Origin: an uncultured Marvinbryantia sp.
Lineage (GTDB): Bacteria; Bacillota; Clostridia; Lachnospirales; Lachnospiraceae
NCBI GenBank assembly: GCA_934408725.1
Contig: CAKRVB010000005.1
Coordinates: 54,132-118,131 of the forward strand
Length of the DNA: 64,000 bases
Direction: 5' to 3'
Part shown: positions 56,121-64,000 of the stretch, piece after piece
How the letters are laid out: each line of letters begins with the position of its first letter
How positions within the stretch are numbered: the first letter of the stretch is position 1
The notes under the pieces: model-generated
The model's input: the letters and a program-made list of their open reading frames with translations, nothing else
Told to the model about the DNA's origin: nothing
The model's database searches: none
Program-made: the position numbers and the translations under genes

Positions 56121-56843
56121 ATGATACGACTGCTCATCGTTGCACTGACGCTTGTACTGTTTCTGATTTTGTCCATCCCGGTTCTGATCGTAGAATGGAT
56201 CATTGGAAAGTTCAATCCCCGTGCAAGAGATATTTCCTCCCTGCGCATCATACAGGGAGTATTCAAACTGATTTTCTGGGAGACCGGTTCTCATCTTACT
56301 ATTATCGGAGAAGAGAACATACCGAAGAGCGAAACGGTCCTCTATGTGGGAAATCACAGGAGTTATTTTGATGTGGTAACGACTTACAGCCGATGTCCGG
56401 ATCTGACCGGCTTTGTTTCTAAGGATAATCTGGAAAAAATCCCGCTGCTGTCTGCCTGGATGAGACGTCTTTACTGCCTGTTCCTGAATCGTTCCGATAT
56501 CCGTCAGGGGCTGAAGACTATTCTGACCGGTGTAGAACAGATGAAGTCCGGTATTTCCATGTGTATTTACCCGGAAGGAACCCGGAATCATGGAGAGGAA
56601 CTTCTTCCATTTAAAGAAGGCAGTCTGAAGATGGCTGAAAAGACAGGATGTGCTATCATCCCAATGGCAATCTGCCACAGTGATGATATCTTTGAGAATC
56701 ATATGCCATGGATCCGCCCAGCTAATGTCATTCTGGAATATGGCAAACCGATTTATCCAAAAGAATTATCCAAAGAAGAACGGAAATTCCTGGGTGCTTA
56801 CACCAGAGATGTGATCACGGAAATGTATCAGAAAAATAATTAA
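56121..56843 (+). CDS. 1-acyl-glycerol-3-phosphate acyltransferase (PlsC family)
   Basis: 240 residues with an N-terminal membrane helix and the acyltransferase motifs NHRSYFD (H-x4-D), YPEGTRN and IIPMAI. Makes phosphatidic acid for membrane lipids; other paralogues may exist. AAAGGAAATCATT precedes the ATG. Single gene, divergent from the PrcB lipoprotein. Confidence 0.92.
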   Translation: MIRLLIVALTLVLFLILSIPVLIVEWIIGKFNPRARDISSLRIIQGVFKLIFWETGSHLTIIGEENIPKSETVLYVGNHRSYFDVVTTYSRCPDLTGFVSKDNLEKIPLLSAWMRRLYCLFLNRSDIRQGLKTILTGVEQMKSGISMCIYPEGTRNHGEELLPFKEGSLKMAEKTGCAIIPMAICHSDDIFENHMPWIRPANVILEYGKPIYPKELSKEERKFLGAYTRDVITEMYQKNN

Positions 56844-56849
56844 GCCAAT

Positions 56850-56919
56850 GGGAAAGCCAACGGGGACGGTGTTTTCTGGCTCTTTAGAGCCAGAAAACAC
56901 CGTCCCCGTTGGCTTTCCC
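56850..56919. repeat. 70-bp perfect palindrome of the GGGGACG type, likely also a terminator
   Basis: A 33-bp perfect stem (56850-56882 with 56887-56919) and a 4-base loop TTTA, containing GGGGACGGTGTTTTC and its complement. It lies between convergent genes. One arm recurs alone at 2871-2896, and 20837-20881 is a relative, so it is a dispersed element and not only a terminator. Confidence 0.85.
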
Positions 56920-56927
56920 TGTTGGTT

Positions 56928-58640
56928 TTAGAAGCTTCCAGTCTCTTCCTGGAAATCTGCAAATTCGTCTTCTGCACCATCTTCATTCTGTTCTTCTGCC
57001 GGAGCTTCCTGAACTGCATCCTCGCTCACTGCTGCTTCGGACTCCAGATCTGGCTGTTCTACGCCAAATCCTGCTTCCAGAATAACCATGATACTACGAT
57101 AAACAACCACTGCATCATTGTTCTCCAGCTGAGAATCTTCCAGAATCTTCTCAGAATCTTTCAGAACCAGTCTTCTGACATATTTATCCATCTGTACCAG
57201 ATCTGCATCTTCATAATGTTTATCTTCTGCCAGATCCTGTGTCTCTTCTACAATGTTCTGAGGAATCTCTGTATCCAGTGCCTCTTCCTGCGCAACCTTA
57301 TCTGCTCCTTCTGCCAGTACCTTCAGCAGATATTTTTCTACTGCTTCTGGCAGCTTCTTTGCAGCATCTTCGGTCAGATATACCACGGTTCCATCATCTC
57401 CGGTTACCTGCTTCTCTGTATAAGCCTGATCCAGATTGGACTTCACTTCATCATAGATCGCTTTCTTTTCCGGATCCAGATCTTCTGCTTTGATTGTGCT
57501 TTCTGTTTCTGCCCCTGCTTCTGTTACTGCCTCTGTGACTGCTTCTGTCTCAACAGCTTCGCTGGTTACTGTTCCATCTCCGGTTGCTTCCGGAATACCA
57601 GTTCCATTATCGCCTTCTGTCTCAGCCTCTGTCTGTTCCAGAACAGTCTGTGTGGTAGTAGATTCTGATGCATTGGTACCATTTGGATCCAGTGCAGAAA
57701 TATCAGTATTATCCAGAATATTTTCTGTCTGATTCTGTGCACCGTCAATGGTAATATCAGCATTATCCTGTGCTGCTTCACTTTCCTGTGTCTGTTCTTC
57801 CGCTGCGGCCTCAGCTTCCTGTGCCTTCTTCTCTGCTTCCGCCTGCTGTTCTTCTGATGCGCCTGCATCTCCGGCTACGTTCGCCTGTACACGCTCCAGT
57901 GTTGCCTTCAGCTGTGTGATATCGTAATCCTGCTGTGCAATCTTCTGCATCAGGGCTGCGATCTCGTCACTCTGATCCTGGCTTATAGTCACATCATAAT
58001 TATTAGAAACATTGTTCACGATATTGTTGATCTCTCCGATATCGGTCACATTATTCTCAATTACCTGCAGCTTCGTCTCATTAATCACTGCAGTTGCCTT
58101 ACTCTGTCCCACTGCATCTGCCAGATTACCAGTGGTTACCAGTTCTTCATTGGCCAGATCTTTCTTTTCCTCATCCAGCGTCACATCACTGGCTGTCTCG
58201 TAAGCCATGATTACTCCGGTCAGTGCTCCGGTTCCGGATACTTCAAACGGAGATGCCGCTACTACCTGACAGTTGGTTACTCCGGAAGTTGACAGGGTAG
58301 ATGCAATCATGTTACAGGTTACCCAGCTTAAGTTCGCTGTCTTGACCTGAATGCCACCCTTGGTAGTCGGTGCTACCAGTGCACAGCTAAAGGTCTTTGT
58401 TCCGATCTGTTCCAGTGGAACATAGGAACCCAGATGTTCTCTTTCATCATTATTGTTGATATAAATAATATCCACAGTATCTGCACTGACACCAAAATAC
58501 TTCATCATGGTGTTCTGCTGATCCTGTGTCAGATCCGCTCCCAGTGTCACCACTCTGCGGCTGTCTGCCATAGCCGGTACGGCACAGCCAATGGTCAGTG
58601 CCAGACCAAGTGCAATACTGCTCAGTATTCTCTTTTTCAT
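56928..58640 (-). CDS. Secreted DUF1002 protein
   Basis: 570 residues with signal peptide (MKKRILSSIALGLALTIGCAVPAMA). The first 270 residues match DUF1002 (VVTLGADLTQDQQNTMMKYFGV; WVTCNMIASTLSTSGVTNCQVVAASPFEVSGTGAL). A long Ala/Glu/Thr low-complexity middle (about 255-385) is followed by a helical domain with acidic tail. Gene starts 15 bases after murF stop, so it is the third gene of a ddl-murF operon and probably acts at the envelope. Function unknown. Confidence 0.88.
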   Translation of the reverse strand: MKKRILSSIALGLALTIGCAVPAMADSRRVVTLGADLTQDQQNTMMKYFGVSADTVDIIYINNNDEREHLGSYVPLEQIGTKTFSCALVAPTTKGGIQVKTANLSWVTCNMIASTLSTSGVTNCQVVAASPFEVSGTGALTGVIMAYETASDVTLDEEKKDLANEELVTTGNLADAVGQSKATAVINETKLQVIENNVTDIGEINNIVNNVSNNYDVTISQDQSDEIAALMQKIAQQDYDITQLKATLERVQANVAGDAGASEEQQAEAEKKAQEAEAAAEEQTQESEAAQDNADITIDGAQNQTENILDNTDISALDPNGTNASESTTTQTVLEQTEAETEGDNGTGIPEATGDGTVTSEAVETEAVTEAVTEAGAETESTIKAEDLDPEKKAIYDEVKSNLDQAYTEKQVTGDDGTVVYLTEDAAKKLPEAVEKYLLKVLAEGADKVAQEEALDTEIPQNIVEETQDLAEDKHYEDADLVQMDKYVRRLVLKDSEKILEDSQLENNDAVVVYRSIMVILEAGFGVEQPDLESEAAVSEDAVQEAPAEEQNEDGAEDEFADFQEETGSF

Positions 58641-58655
58641 GTTCTTATCCTCCTT

Positions 58656-60029
58656 TTACTCCTGCTTTGTCAGCACTTCGACTATTTTTTCGAAATGCAT
58701 AAAATGAGATGCCTTCACCAAAATCGTGTCTCCCTGTTTCAGATACTGTGGAAGACTGTCGATAGCCTCTTCCAGTGTCTGCTTATGGATCACTTCCATC
58801 TGAGGGTTCGTCTCTCTTGCAGCTTTTGCCATGCCTTCTGATAAGGCACCTACGCAGATCAACATCTGAATTCCCTGCTGCCCTGCTGCCACACCTACTT
58901 CTTCGTGAAGCTGCTGCTCATTCTCCCCCAGCTCTCCCATATCTCCCAGGATCGCCACTTTTCTTCCCAGTGCATCGCCAAGGACCTTTAAAGATGCCTT
59001 CATTGATACCGGGTTTGCATTGTAACAGTCATCTACTACCGTATAGTTATCTGTCTCGATAATGTGAAATCTTCCACTCAAAGACTCCAGCTTCTCGATT
59101 CCCCGTTTGATCTCCTCTGTCGTCATCCCAAGGGACAGACCAACGGCCGTTCCTGCCAGTGCATTATATACCATGTGATACCCCGGAATCGGGATAGTCA
59201 CATCAAAATCACCCTGTCCGGTACAGATTCTGCAGGCGATCCCTTTCAGCCCCAGGCTGTGGATCTGTGTGGCAGAAATCGTTCGGTCACTGTCAATTCC
59301 AAAAAAGACCGGCTGTATGCCTTTGACTTCCTGTAATGTGGCCAGCTTATCATCATCACCGTTGAGTACGATTGTTCCATCCGGCGCCAGATAATCAAAA
59401 ATCTCTGATTTGGCTTTCAGGACGCCATCCCGGTCTCCAAGGAACTCCAGATGGCACTGTCCAATATTGGTCATCACACAAATATCCGGTCTGGCAATCT
59501 TACTCAGACGATGCATCTCGCCAAAATGGCTGATTCCCATCTCCAGAACAGCGATCTCGTCTTCCTCTCTCAGACGAAATACCGTCAGCGGAAGTCCCAG
59601 TTCATTGTTAAAATTCCCAAGAGTCTTGAGAACTCTGTACTTCTCCGACAATACGGAAGCGATCATCTCTTTGGTACTGGTCTTTCCCACACTTCCCGTG
59701 ATTCCGACTACTTTGATATCCAGCTGTTTTCTGTAAAATTCTGCAATATCTTTGATCGCCTGCAGCGAAGAATCCACCTGTATGTATGCGCCAGCCGGAT
59801 CTGCTAATTCCTGCTCACTGATCACACACAGTGCCCCCTGTTCAAATACGGCCGGGATAAACTTATGGGCATCCACCCGTTCTCCCTTAATTGCCACAAA
59901 CAGGCTGTCTTTTCCTGCTTTGCGGCTGTCTGTCGTGATCTCTGCGATTGTTTTTTCTTTTGCTGCTTCTGTGCCGTGGTAGATACCGCCACAGGCAGCA
60001 GCAATATTTCCAAGTGTCATATTTTTCAT
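58656..60029 (-). CDS. murF: UDP-MurNAc-tripeptide:D-Ala-D-Ala ligase
   Basis: 457-residue Mur ligase adding D-Ala-D-Ala to the peptidoglycan precursor. ATP loop GITGSVGKTSTKEM (about 109-122), VMTNIGQCHLEFLGD, DDCYNANPVSMKA and ILGDMGELG are diagnostic. Follows ddl by 17 bases, so substrate-making and substrate-using enzymes are coupled. Confidence 0.96.
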   Translation of the reverse strand: MKNMTLGNIAAACGGIYHGTEAAKEKTIAEITTDSRKAGKDSLFVAIKGERVDAHKFIPAVFEQGALCVISEQELADPAGAYIQVDSSLQAIKDIAEFYRKQLDIKVVGITGSVGKTSTKEMIASVLSEKYRVLKTLGNFNNELGLPLTVFRLREEDEIAVLEMGISHFGEMHRLSKIARPDICVMTNIGQCHLEFLGDRDGVLKAKSEIFDYLAPDGTIVLNGDDDKLATLQEVKGIQPVFFGIDSDRTISATQIHSLGLKGIACRICTGQGDFDVTIPIPGYHMVYNALAGTAVGLSLGMTTEEIKRGIEKLESLSGRFHIIETDNYTVVDDCYNANPVSMKASLKVLGDALGRKVAILGDMGELGENEQQLHEEVGVAAGQQGIQMLICVGALSEGMAKAARETNPQMEVIHKQTLEEAIDSLPQYLKQGDTILVKASHFMHFEKIVEVLTKQE

Positions 60030-60046
60030 ATGGAATATGCTCCTGA

Positions 60047-61078
60047 TTACTTATTTTCTAAGGATACACTGATCAGCTTATCACACAGGTCAGCAAAAGA
60101 CATTCCAAGTACTGCCGCTTCCTGTGGAAGAAGGCTGGTCGGTGTCATGCCCGGAAGTGTATTCGCCTCCAGACAGTACATATTATGGGATTCGTCCATC
60201 ATAAAGTCCAGTCTTGCATAATTCTCCAGGCGAAGCACCTGATATCCCATCTCTGCAATACGCTGCATCTTTCTGGTCAGTTCTTCTGATAATTCTGCCG
60301 GGCAGGTCTCAATGGTGCTGCCTGCCTGATACTTGTTCTTATAATCATAGAATCCTACAATCGGCGCAATCTCAATAATCGGATAGGCTTTTCCATCTAC
60401 TACGCCTATAGAGAATTCCCTTCCTTTCACATACTCTTCCACCACCAGCTTATCTTCATAAGAAAAGCCGTCCTTCAGAGCCTGAGCAAATTCTTCTTCC
60501 GTCTTTACAATATAGACGCCTACACTGGAGCCGCCGCATGCGGTCTTTACCACACATGGGAATGTGAAGCCCAGTTCTTTCGCACTCTTTTGCACATCCT
60601 TCTTATGAAGAATGATCCCCTTTGGTGTCGGAACTCCGTTCTCCATGAACAGCTGCTTGGTAATGCTCTTATCCATAGCCAGTGCACTTCCCAGATATCC
60701 ACTTCCAGTATACGGAATACCCATGAGATCAAACGTGGCCTGTACACGTCCATCTTCTCCACATGCCCCGTGAAGTGCCAGAAATACCACATCTGCTGCA
60801 TTACAAAGCTCCAGAACCTTTGGTCCGAAGAATGACTTTCTCTCCTTCTGGATCTTCGTTATCTGATCATTAAAGCTGCTCATATATGCGACCTCTTTTT
60901 CCAGATCAAAAGGGTCGGTAAAAATCGTATCCACATCTATGTCTTCTCTTCCACAAAATACATCCACCAAAACTGCCTGATGTCCTTTGCTTCTCAGCGC
61001 TTCACATACCTTACTTCCGGATACAATAGAGATTTCTCTTTCTGTGCTGGTTCCACCTGCCAGAACTACTATTTTCAT
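60047..61078 (-). CDS. ddl: D-alanine--D-alanine ligase
   Basis: 343-residue ATP-grasp enzyme: VVLAGGTSTEREISIVSG start, FLALHGACGEDGRVQA, YTGSGYLGSALAMDKSITKQ, VKTACGGSSVGVYIV and the metal site LEANTLPGMTPTSLLP. The last motif with Tyr/Phe pattern is typical of Ddl, not of VanA types. First gene of ddl-murF-DUF1002. Confidence 0.96.
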   Translation of the reverse strand: MKIVVLAGGTSTEREISIVSGSKVCEALRSKGHQAVLVDVFCGREDIDVDTIFTDPFDLEKEVAYMSSFNDQITKIQKERKSFFGPKVLELCNAADVVFLALHGACGEDGRVQATFDLMGIPYTGSGYLGSALAMDKSITKQLFMENGVPTPKGIILHKKDVQKSAKELGFTFPCVVKTACGGSSVGVYIVKTEEEFAQALKDGFSYEDKLVVEEYVKGREFSIGVVDGKAYPIIEIAPIVGFYDYKNKYQAGSTIETCPAELSEELTRKMQRIAEMGYQVLRLENYARLDFMMDESHNMYCLEANTLPGMTPTSLLPQEAAVLGMSFADLCDKLISVSLENK

Positions 61079-61113
61079 TTTTCTGCTACCTCTTTTTCAT
61101 TTTATCTCATTCC

Positions 61114-61142
61114 AGTATACTCAAAAGGAAGTAATAACACAA
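61114..61142 (-). promoter_or_regulatory. Sigma-A promoter of ddl-murF
   Basis: Minus-strand TTGTGT (61137-61142) and TATACT (61114-61119), 17-base spacer; overlaps the preceding terminator. Confidence 0.7.
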
Positions 61143-61159
61143 GTGCATTATTACTTCCT
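61126..61159 (-). terminator. Terminator of the aminotransferase gene
   Basis: AGGAAGTAATAA and TTATTACTTCCT, a 12-bp perfect stem, then TTTTGAG on the minus strand. Confidence 0.75.
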
Positions 61160-61193
61160 CTATCTTAAGATTTTATGATGCCAGAGCCATTTC

Positions 61194-62483
61194 TTATCTT
61201 TCTTCCAGAATCTTATCAATACTTACCAGCTTCACACTCAGTACAAAGACCTCTGCAGCTGCTGCCAGATCTTCCGGTGTCGGGAAAGATGGTGCAATAC
61301 GGATATTGCTGTCCTGTGGATCCTTTCCATATGGATAGGTTGCACCAGCCTTGGTCATGATCACACCGGCCTCTTTTGCCTTGGCTACAATGGCCTTGGC
61401 ACATCCCGGAAGCGCATCAAAGGAAATGAAGTATCCTCCTTTTGGTCTGCTCCAGCTTCCGATTTCCAGTCCGCCCAGCTCACGATCCAGGACGCCCAGC
61501 ACTGCTTCAAACTTCGGACGCAGGATTGCTGCATGCTTCTTCATATGTTCTCTCATACCATCCATATCTTTGAAGAAACGTACATGGCGCAGCTGATTCA
61601 GCTTGTCATGACCGATGGTCTGATAATTCATAAATCTTCTTGCATCTGCCAGGTTGGCTTCTGATGCTGCCATAGCTGCAATACCTGAACCAGGGAAGCT
61701 TACCTTGGATGTGGAAATAAACTTATAAACCAGATCCGGGTTGCCTGCTTTTTCACACTCGGAAAGCAGTTCCAGAATCACATCCTGATCATCGTCATAT
61801 AAATGGTGAATGGAATAAGCATTATCCCAGTAAATACGGAAGTCTGGCGCTGCAGGCTGCAGATGTGCAAAACGCAGTACGGTATCGTCCGAATAAGATA
61901 TTCCGGATGGGTTGGAGTATTTCGGTACACACCAGATTCCCTTGATATATGGATCTTCGGATACCAGCTTTTCTACCATATCCATGTCTGGACCAGTCGA
62001 AAGAAGCGGTACATTGATCATCTCGATACCGAAGAACTCGGTAATTCCAAAATGTCTGTCATATCCAGGTACCGGGCACAGGAACTTCACTGGTTTATCC
62101 AGCTTGCTCCATGGTGTGTGTCCGCATACACCCATAACCATGGCACGGGCTACTGTATCAAACATCACGTTCAGGCTGGAGTTACCATAAATCAGAATAT
62201 TCTTTTCCGGAACTTCTGACATATCTGCCAGCAGCTTTCTTGCTTCCGGAATACCATCCATTACCCCATAGTTTCTGCAGTCTACTCCAGATTCGCAGAC
62301 CATATCAGACTTGCTGTTCAGTACGTCCATCATACCGTTAGACAGATTCAGCTGTGCGGCAGAAGGCTTTCCTCTGGACATATCCAGCTTCAGGTTCTTA
62401 TCCTGAACCTCCTTAAACTTCTGCTCCAGCATGTCTTTCTCATGCAATAACTGTTCCTTACTCATTTCCTTGTAACCAGACAT
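61194..62483 (-). CDS. PLP-dependent aminotransferase (aspartate-type, PF12897-like)
   Basis: 429 residues; fold-type I aminotransferase with NSSLNVMFD, CVPKYSNPSGISYSDD, the Asp/Tyr pair IYWDNAYSIHH and the lysine in STSKVSFPGSGIA. It fits the unusual Asp_aminotransf family (PF12897) rather than classic AspC. Amino-acid partner unknown. GAGGAGGAAAAAAAG sets the start at 62483. Follows the serine acetyltransferase by 33 bases. Confidence 0.9.
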   Translation of the reverse strand: MSGYKEMSKEQLLHEKDMLEQKFKEVQDKNLKLDMSRGKPSAAQLNLSNGMMDVLNSKSDMVCESGVDCRNYGVMDGIPEARKLLADMSEVPEKNILIYGNSSLNVMFDTVARAMVMGVCGHTPWSKLDKPVKFLCPVPGYDRHFGITEFFGIEMINVPLLSTGPDMDMVEKLVSEDPYIKGIWCVPKYSNPSGISYSDDTVLRFAHLQPAAPDFRIYWDNAYSIHHLYDDDQDVILELLSECEKAGNPDLVYKFISTSKVSFPGSGIAAMAASEANLADARRFMNYQTIGHDKLNQLRHVRFFKDMDGMREHMKKHAAILRPKFEAVLGVLDRELGGLEIGSWSRPKGGYFISFDALPGCAKAIVAKAKEAGVIMTKAGATYPYGKDPQDSNIRIAPSFPTPEDLAAAAEVFVLSVKLVSIDKILEER

Positions 62484-62516
62484 CTTTTTTTCCTCCTCGT
62501 AAAACATATCATAATC

Positions 62517-63449
62517 TTAATCTTTCTCAGGCCGATTGAAGAAACCTTCCTGACCAAGTTCCTGTGTCTGCATCGTTCCTCTGATCTTAAACTTCAGTTC
62601 CGGATTCTTGATGCTTACCCTGGTCTGATCCGGTACCGAAGAAGTAATAAATGCATTACTTCCAATCACGGCACCTTCGCCGATCACAGTCTCCCCACCC
62701 AGGATAGATGCACCGGAATATACCGTTACATTGTCCTTCAGGGTTGGATGACGCTTGGTACTGCGCAGGGACTGGCCGCCTCTTGTGGATAACGCTCCCA
62801 GAGTCACGCCCTGATAGATCTTTACATTATTACCAATCGTTGTTGTCTCACCAACTACCACGCCGGTTCCATGGTCGATAAAGAAGTATTCCCCGATGGT
62901 TGCTCCCGGGTGAATATCAATCCCGGTAAGATTGTGGGCGTACTCTGTCATAATACGCGGAATCATCGGTACCTTCAGTAAAAACAGTTCGTGTGCCACC
63001 CGGTTCACCGTAATGGCAAATACCCCTGGATAGGAAAAGATAACCTCATCGGTATTAAATGCAGCCGGGTCACCATCATAGGCCGCCTGTACATCTTTGG
63101 CCAGCATACCACGGATCGCCGGAATACGCTCCAGGAACTGAACTGCTATCTGCTCTGCTTTCTCTCTGGCTTCTTTTTCTGAAAGAATGTCACCAGACAC
63201 ATACTTCAGTGCTTTCTTTACCTGCTTCGTCAGATTATACTGAATATCTTCCAGCAAATCTCCTACATAGTATTTGACACTGTCGTCACTGAGCTTCTTC
63301 TGACTGAAATAACCTGGGAACAAAACTTTCCGAATATTCTCCAGAACCTCTATAATCACTTCCCGATTCAGATGATTCTCTGAATCGATATTACTGATAA
63401 TCGGATATTCTTTGTAATTTTCTAATATTGATGTTACCAGTCCGTCCAT
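62517..63449 (-). CDS. cysE: Serine O-acetyltransferase (EpsC/CysE type)
   Basis: 310 residues; first step of cysteine synthesis from serine and acetyl-CoA. Helical N-domain, then the left-handed hexapeptide helix with [32 protein letters not shown] (catalytic His/Asp) and [10 protein letters not shown]. The N-terminal region is longer than in CysE, as in the EpsC subfamily. GGAGG before the ATG at 63449; the frame to 63587 crosses the promoter. No T-box is seen. Confidence 0.92.
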   Translation of the reverse strand: MDGLVTSILENYKEYPIISNIDSENHLNREVIIEVLENIRKVLFPGYFSQKKLSDDSVKYYVGDLLEDIQYNLTKQVKKALKYVSGDILSEKEAREKAEQIAVQFLERIPAIRGMLAKDVQAAYDGDPAAFNTDEVIFSYPGVFAITVNRVAHELFLLKVPMIPRIMTEYAHNLTGIDIHPGATIGEYFFIDHGTGVVVGETTTIGNNVKIYQGVTLGALSTRGGQSLRSTKRHPTLKDNVTVYSGASILGGETVIGEGAVIGSNAFITSSVPDQTRVSIKNPELKFKIRGTMQTQELGQEGFFNRPEKD

Positions 63450-63486
63450 ATATCCTCCATACTCTAAAAAAACATCATTACTAGGG

Positions 63487-63516
63487 AGTATAGCACATTT
63501 ACTTTTGCATATGCAA
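63487..63516 (-). promoter_or_regulatory. Sigma-A promoter of cysE
   Basis: Minus-strand TTGCAT (63511-63516) and TATACT (63487-63492), 18-base spacer. Confidence 0.65.
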
Positions 63517-63573
63517 GAATTCTGGCTTTTCTTCTCATCAAAAAATCTTGAGTCAAATATGAAAATTTTCTGC

Positions 63574-63602
63574 TTGACAGATTCCATTCTATCTATTATA
63601 AT
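63574..63602 (+). promoter_or_regulatory. Consensus promoter of the tRNA operon
   Basis: Perfect TTGACA (63574-63579) and TATAAT (63597-63602), 17-base spacer; tRNA-Phe starts 36 bases later. Confidence 0.9.
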
Positions 63603-63637
63603 CTTTCATGTGTCAAGCAAAACTTGCTTTTCACCAA

Positions 63638-63710
<73 letters not shown>

Positions 63711-63762
63711 TTTTCGCAGGACACCATTTCCTAAATGGCCGCCCTGCTTCATATATAAACAT

Positions 63763-63833
63763 GCGGGTGTAGTTCAATGGTAGAACACCAGCCTTCCAAG
63801 CTGGATACGTGGGTTCGATTCCCATCACCCGCT
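63763..63833 (+). tRNA. tRNA-Gly (anticodon TCC), first copy
   Basis: GCGGGTG/CACCCGC acceptor stem, anticodon loop CTTCCAA with TCC, T-loop TTCGATT, T73. Identical to the copy at 63929-63999. Confidence 0.95.
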
Positions 63834-63838
63834 CTTAT

Positions 63839-63911
63839 GCGATAGTGGCGTAGTTGGTAACGCGCGACCTTGCCAAGGTCGAGACCGCGGGTTCGAGCCC
63901 CGTCTATCGCT
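63839..63911 (+). tRNA. tRNA-Gly (anticodon GCC)
   Basis: GCGATAG/CTATCGC acceptor stem, anticodon loop TTGCCAA with GCC, T-loop TTCGAGC. Confidence 0.95.
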
Positions 63912-63928
63912 CTTTCAACTGAATATTT

Positions 63929-63999
63929 GCGGGTGTAGTTCAATGGTAGAACACCAGCCTTCCAAGCTGGATACGTGGGTTCGATTCCCATCACCCGCT
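63929..63999 (+). tRNA. tRNA-Gly (anticodon TCC), second copy
   Basis: Same 71 bases as 63763-63833; the array may continue beyond the window. Confidence 0.95.
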
Positions 64000-64000
64000 T

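Noticed and set aside
63450..63486. Cysteine T-box before cysE
   Set aside because: Leader is under 50 bases, without specifier loop or antiterminator.
63749..63994. Open frame across the tRNA genes
   Set aside because: Translation of tRNA sequence; the tRNA folds are unambiguous.

Overview
The window looks like a chromosomal segment of an anaerobic, spore-forming-type Firmicute, most likely a gut Lachnospiraceae (Blautia/Ruminococcus-like). This rests on gene content: FabK-type fatty acid synthesis, class III ribonucleotide reductase, a flavodiiron protein, type III glutamine synthetase, DUF1846, DUF4250, a SipL-like SPOCS/LysM protein, strong AGGAGG ribosome sites and textbook sigma-A promoters. 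No rRNA or marker was available, so genus is inference. Most genes are on the minus strand.

Region by region: 1-2730 is the fab operon (fabH-acpP-fabK-fabD, running off the left edge) behind a promoter with FabT-like boxes. 2974-7226 is nitrogen assimilation (an Amt transporter fused to a PII domain, and GlnN). 7371-18947 holds an NlpC/P60 wall hydrolase with WalR-like boxes, a VWA protein, a C39-like secreted protein broken by one stop codon, ftsH, an ABC exporter and DUF1846. 19221-31863 holds pyrG, a DMT transporter, a secreted protein, a nitroreductase, map, a copper operon (csoR-copA with a fused copZ), thrH, queT with a structured leader, a flavodiiron protein and a CmpB-type membrane protein. 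32248-35095 is nrdD-nrdG under NrdR-like boxes.

35100-43445 is a low-GC accessory island. It contains broken genes, a row of small orphan proteins that resemble immunity proteins of polymorphic toxins (Imm70-like, DUF1871-like, SUKH/SMI1, ankyrin), two almost identical PD-(D/E)XK nuclease genes 2,827 bp apart, a decayed SUKH copy, a possible integrase scar and a 63-bp tandem repeat. No toxin gene is visible.

43487-63449 returns to core genes: clpB with a small DUF4250 gene, amidase, HD hydrolase, larC-larB, nfo, a DUF362 ferredoxin, a GntR regulator, ispE, a SipL-like protein, a PrcB-like lipoprotein, an acyltransferase, DUF1002-murF-ddl, an aminotransferase and serine acetyltransferase. The right end (63574-64000) is a tRNA operon Phe-Gly-Gly-Gly behind a perfect consensus promoter.

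The most interesting unexplained signals are the queT leader with complementary hairpin loops, the immunity island with its gene-converted nuclease copies, a likely internal start that would release free CopZ from CopA, a palindromic 33-nt dispersed repeat (pyrG leader and island), and very long GGGGACG-type palindromes.
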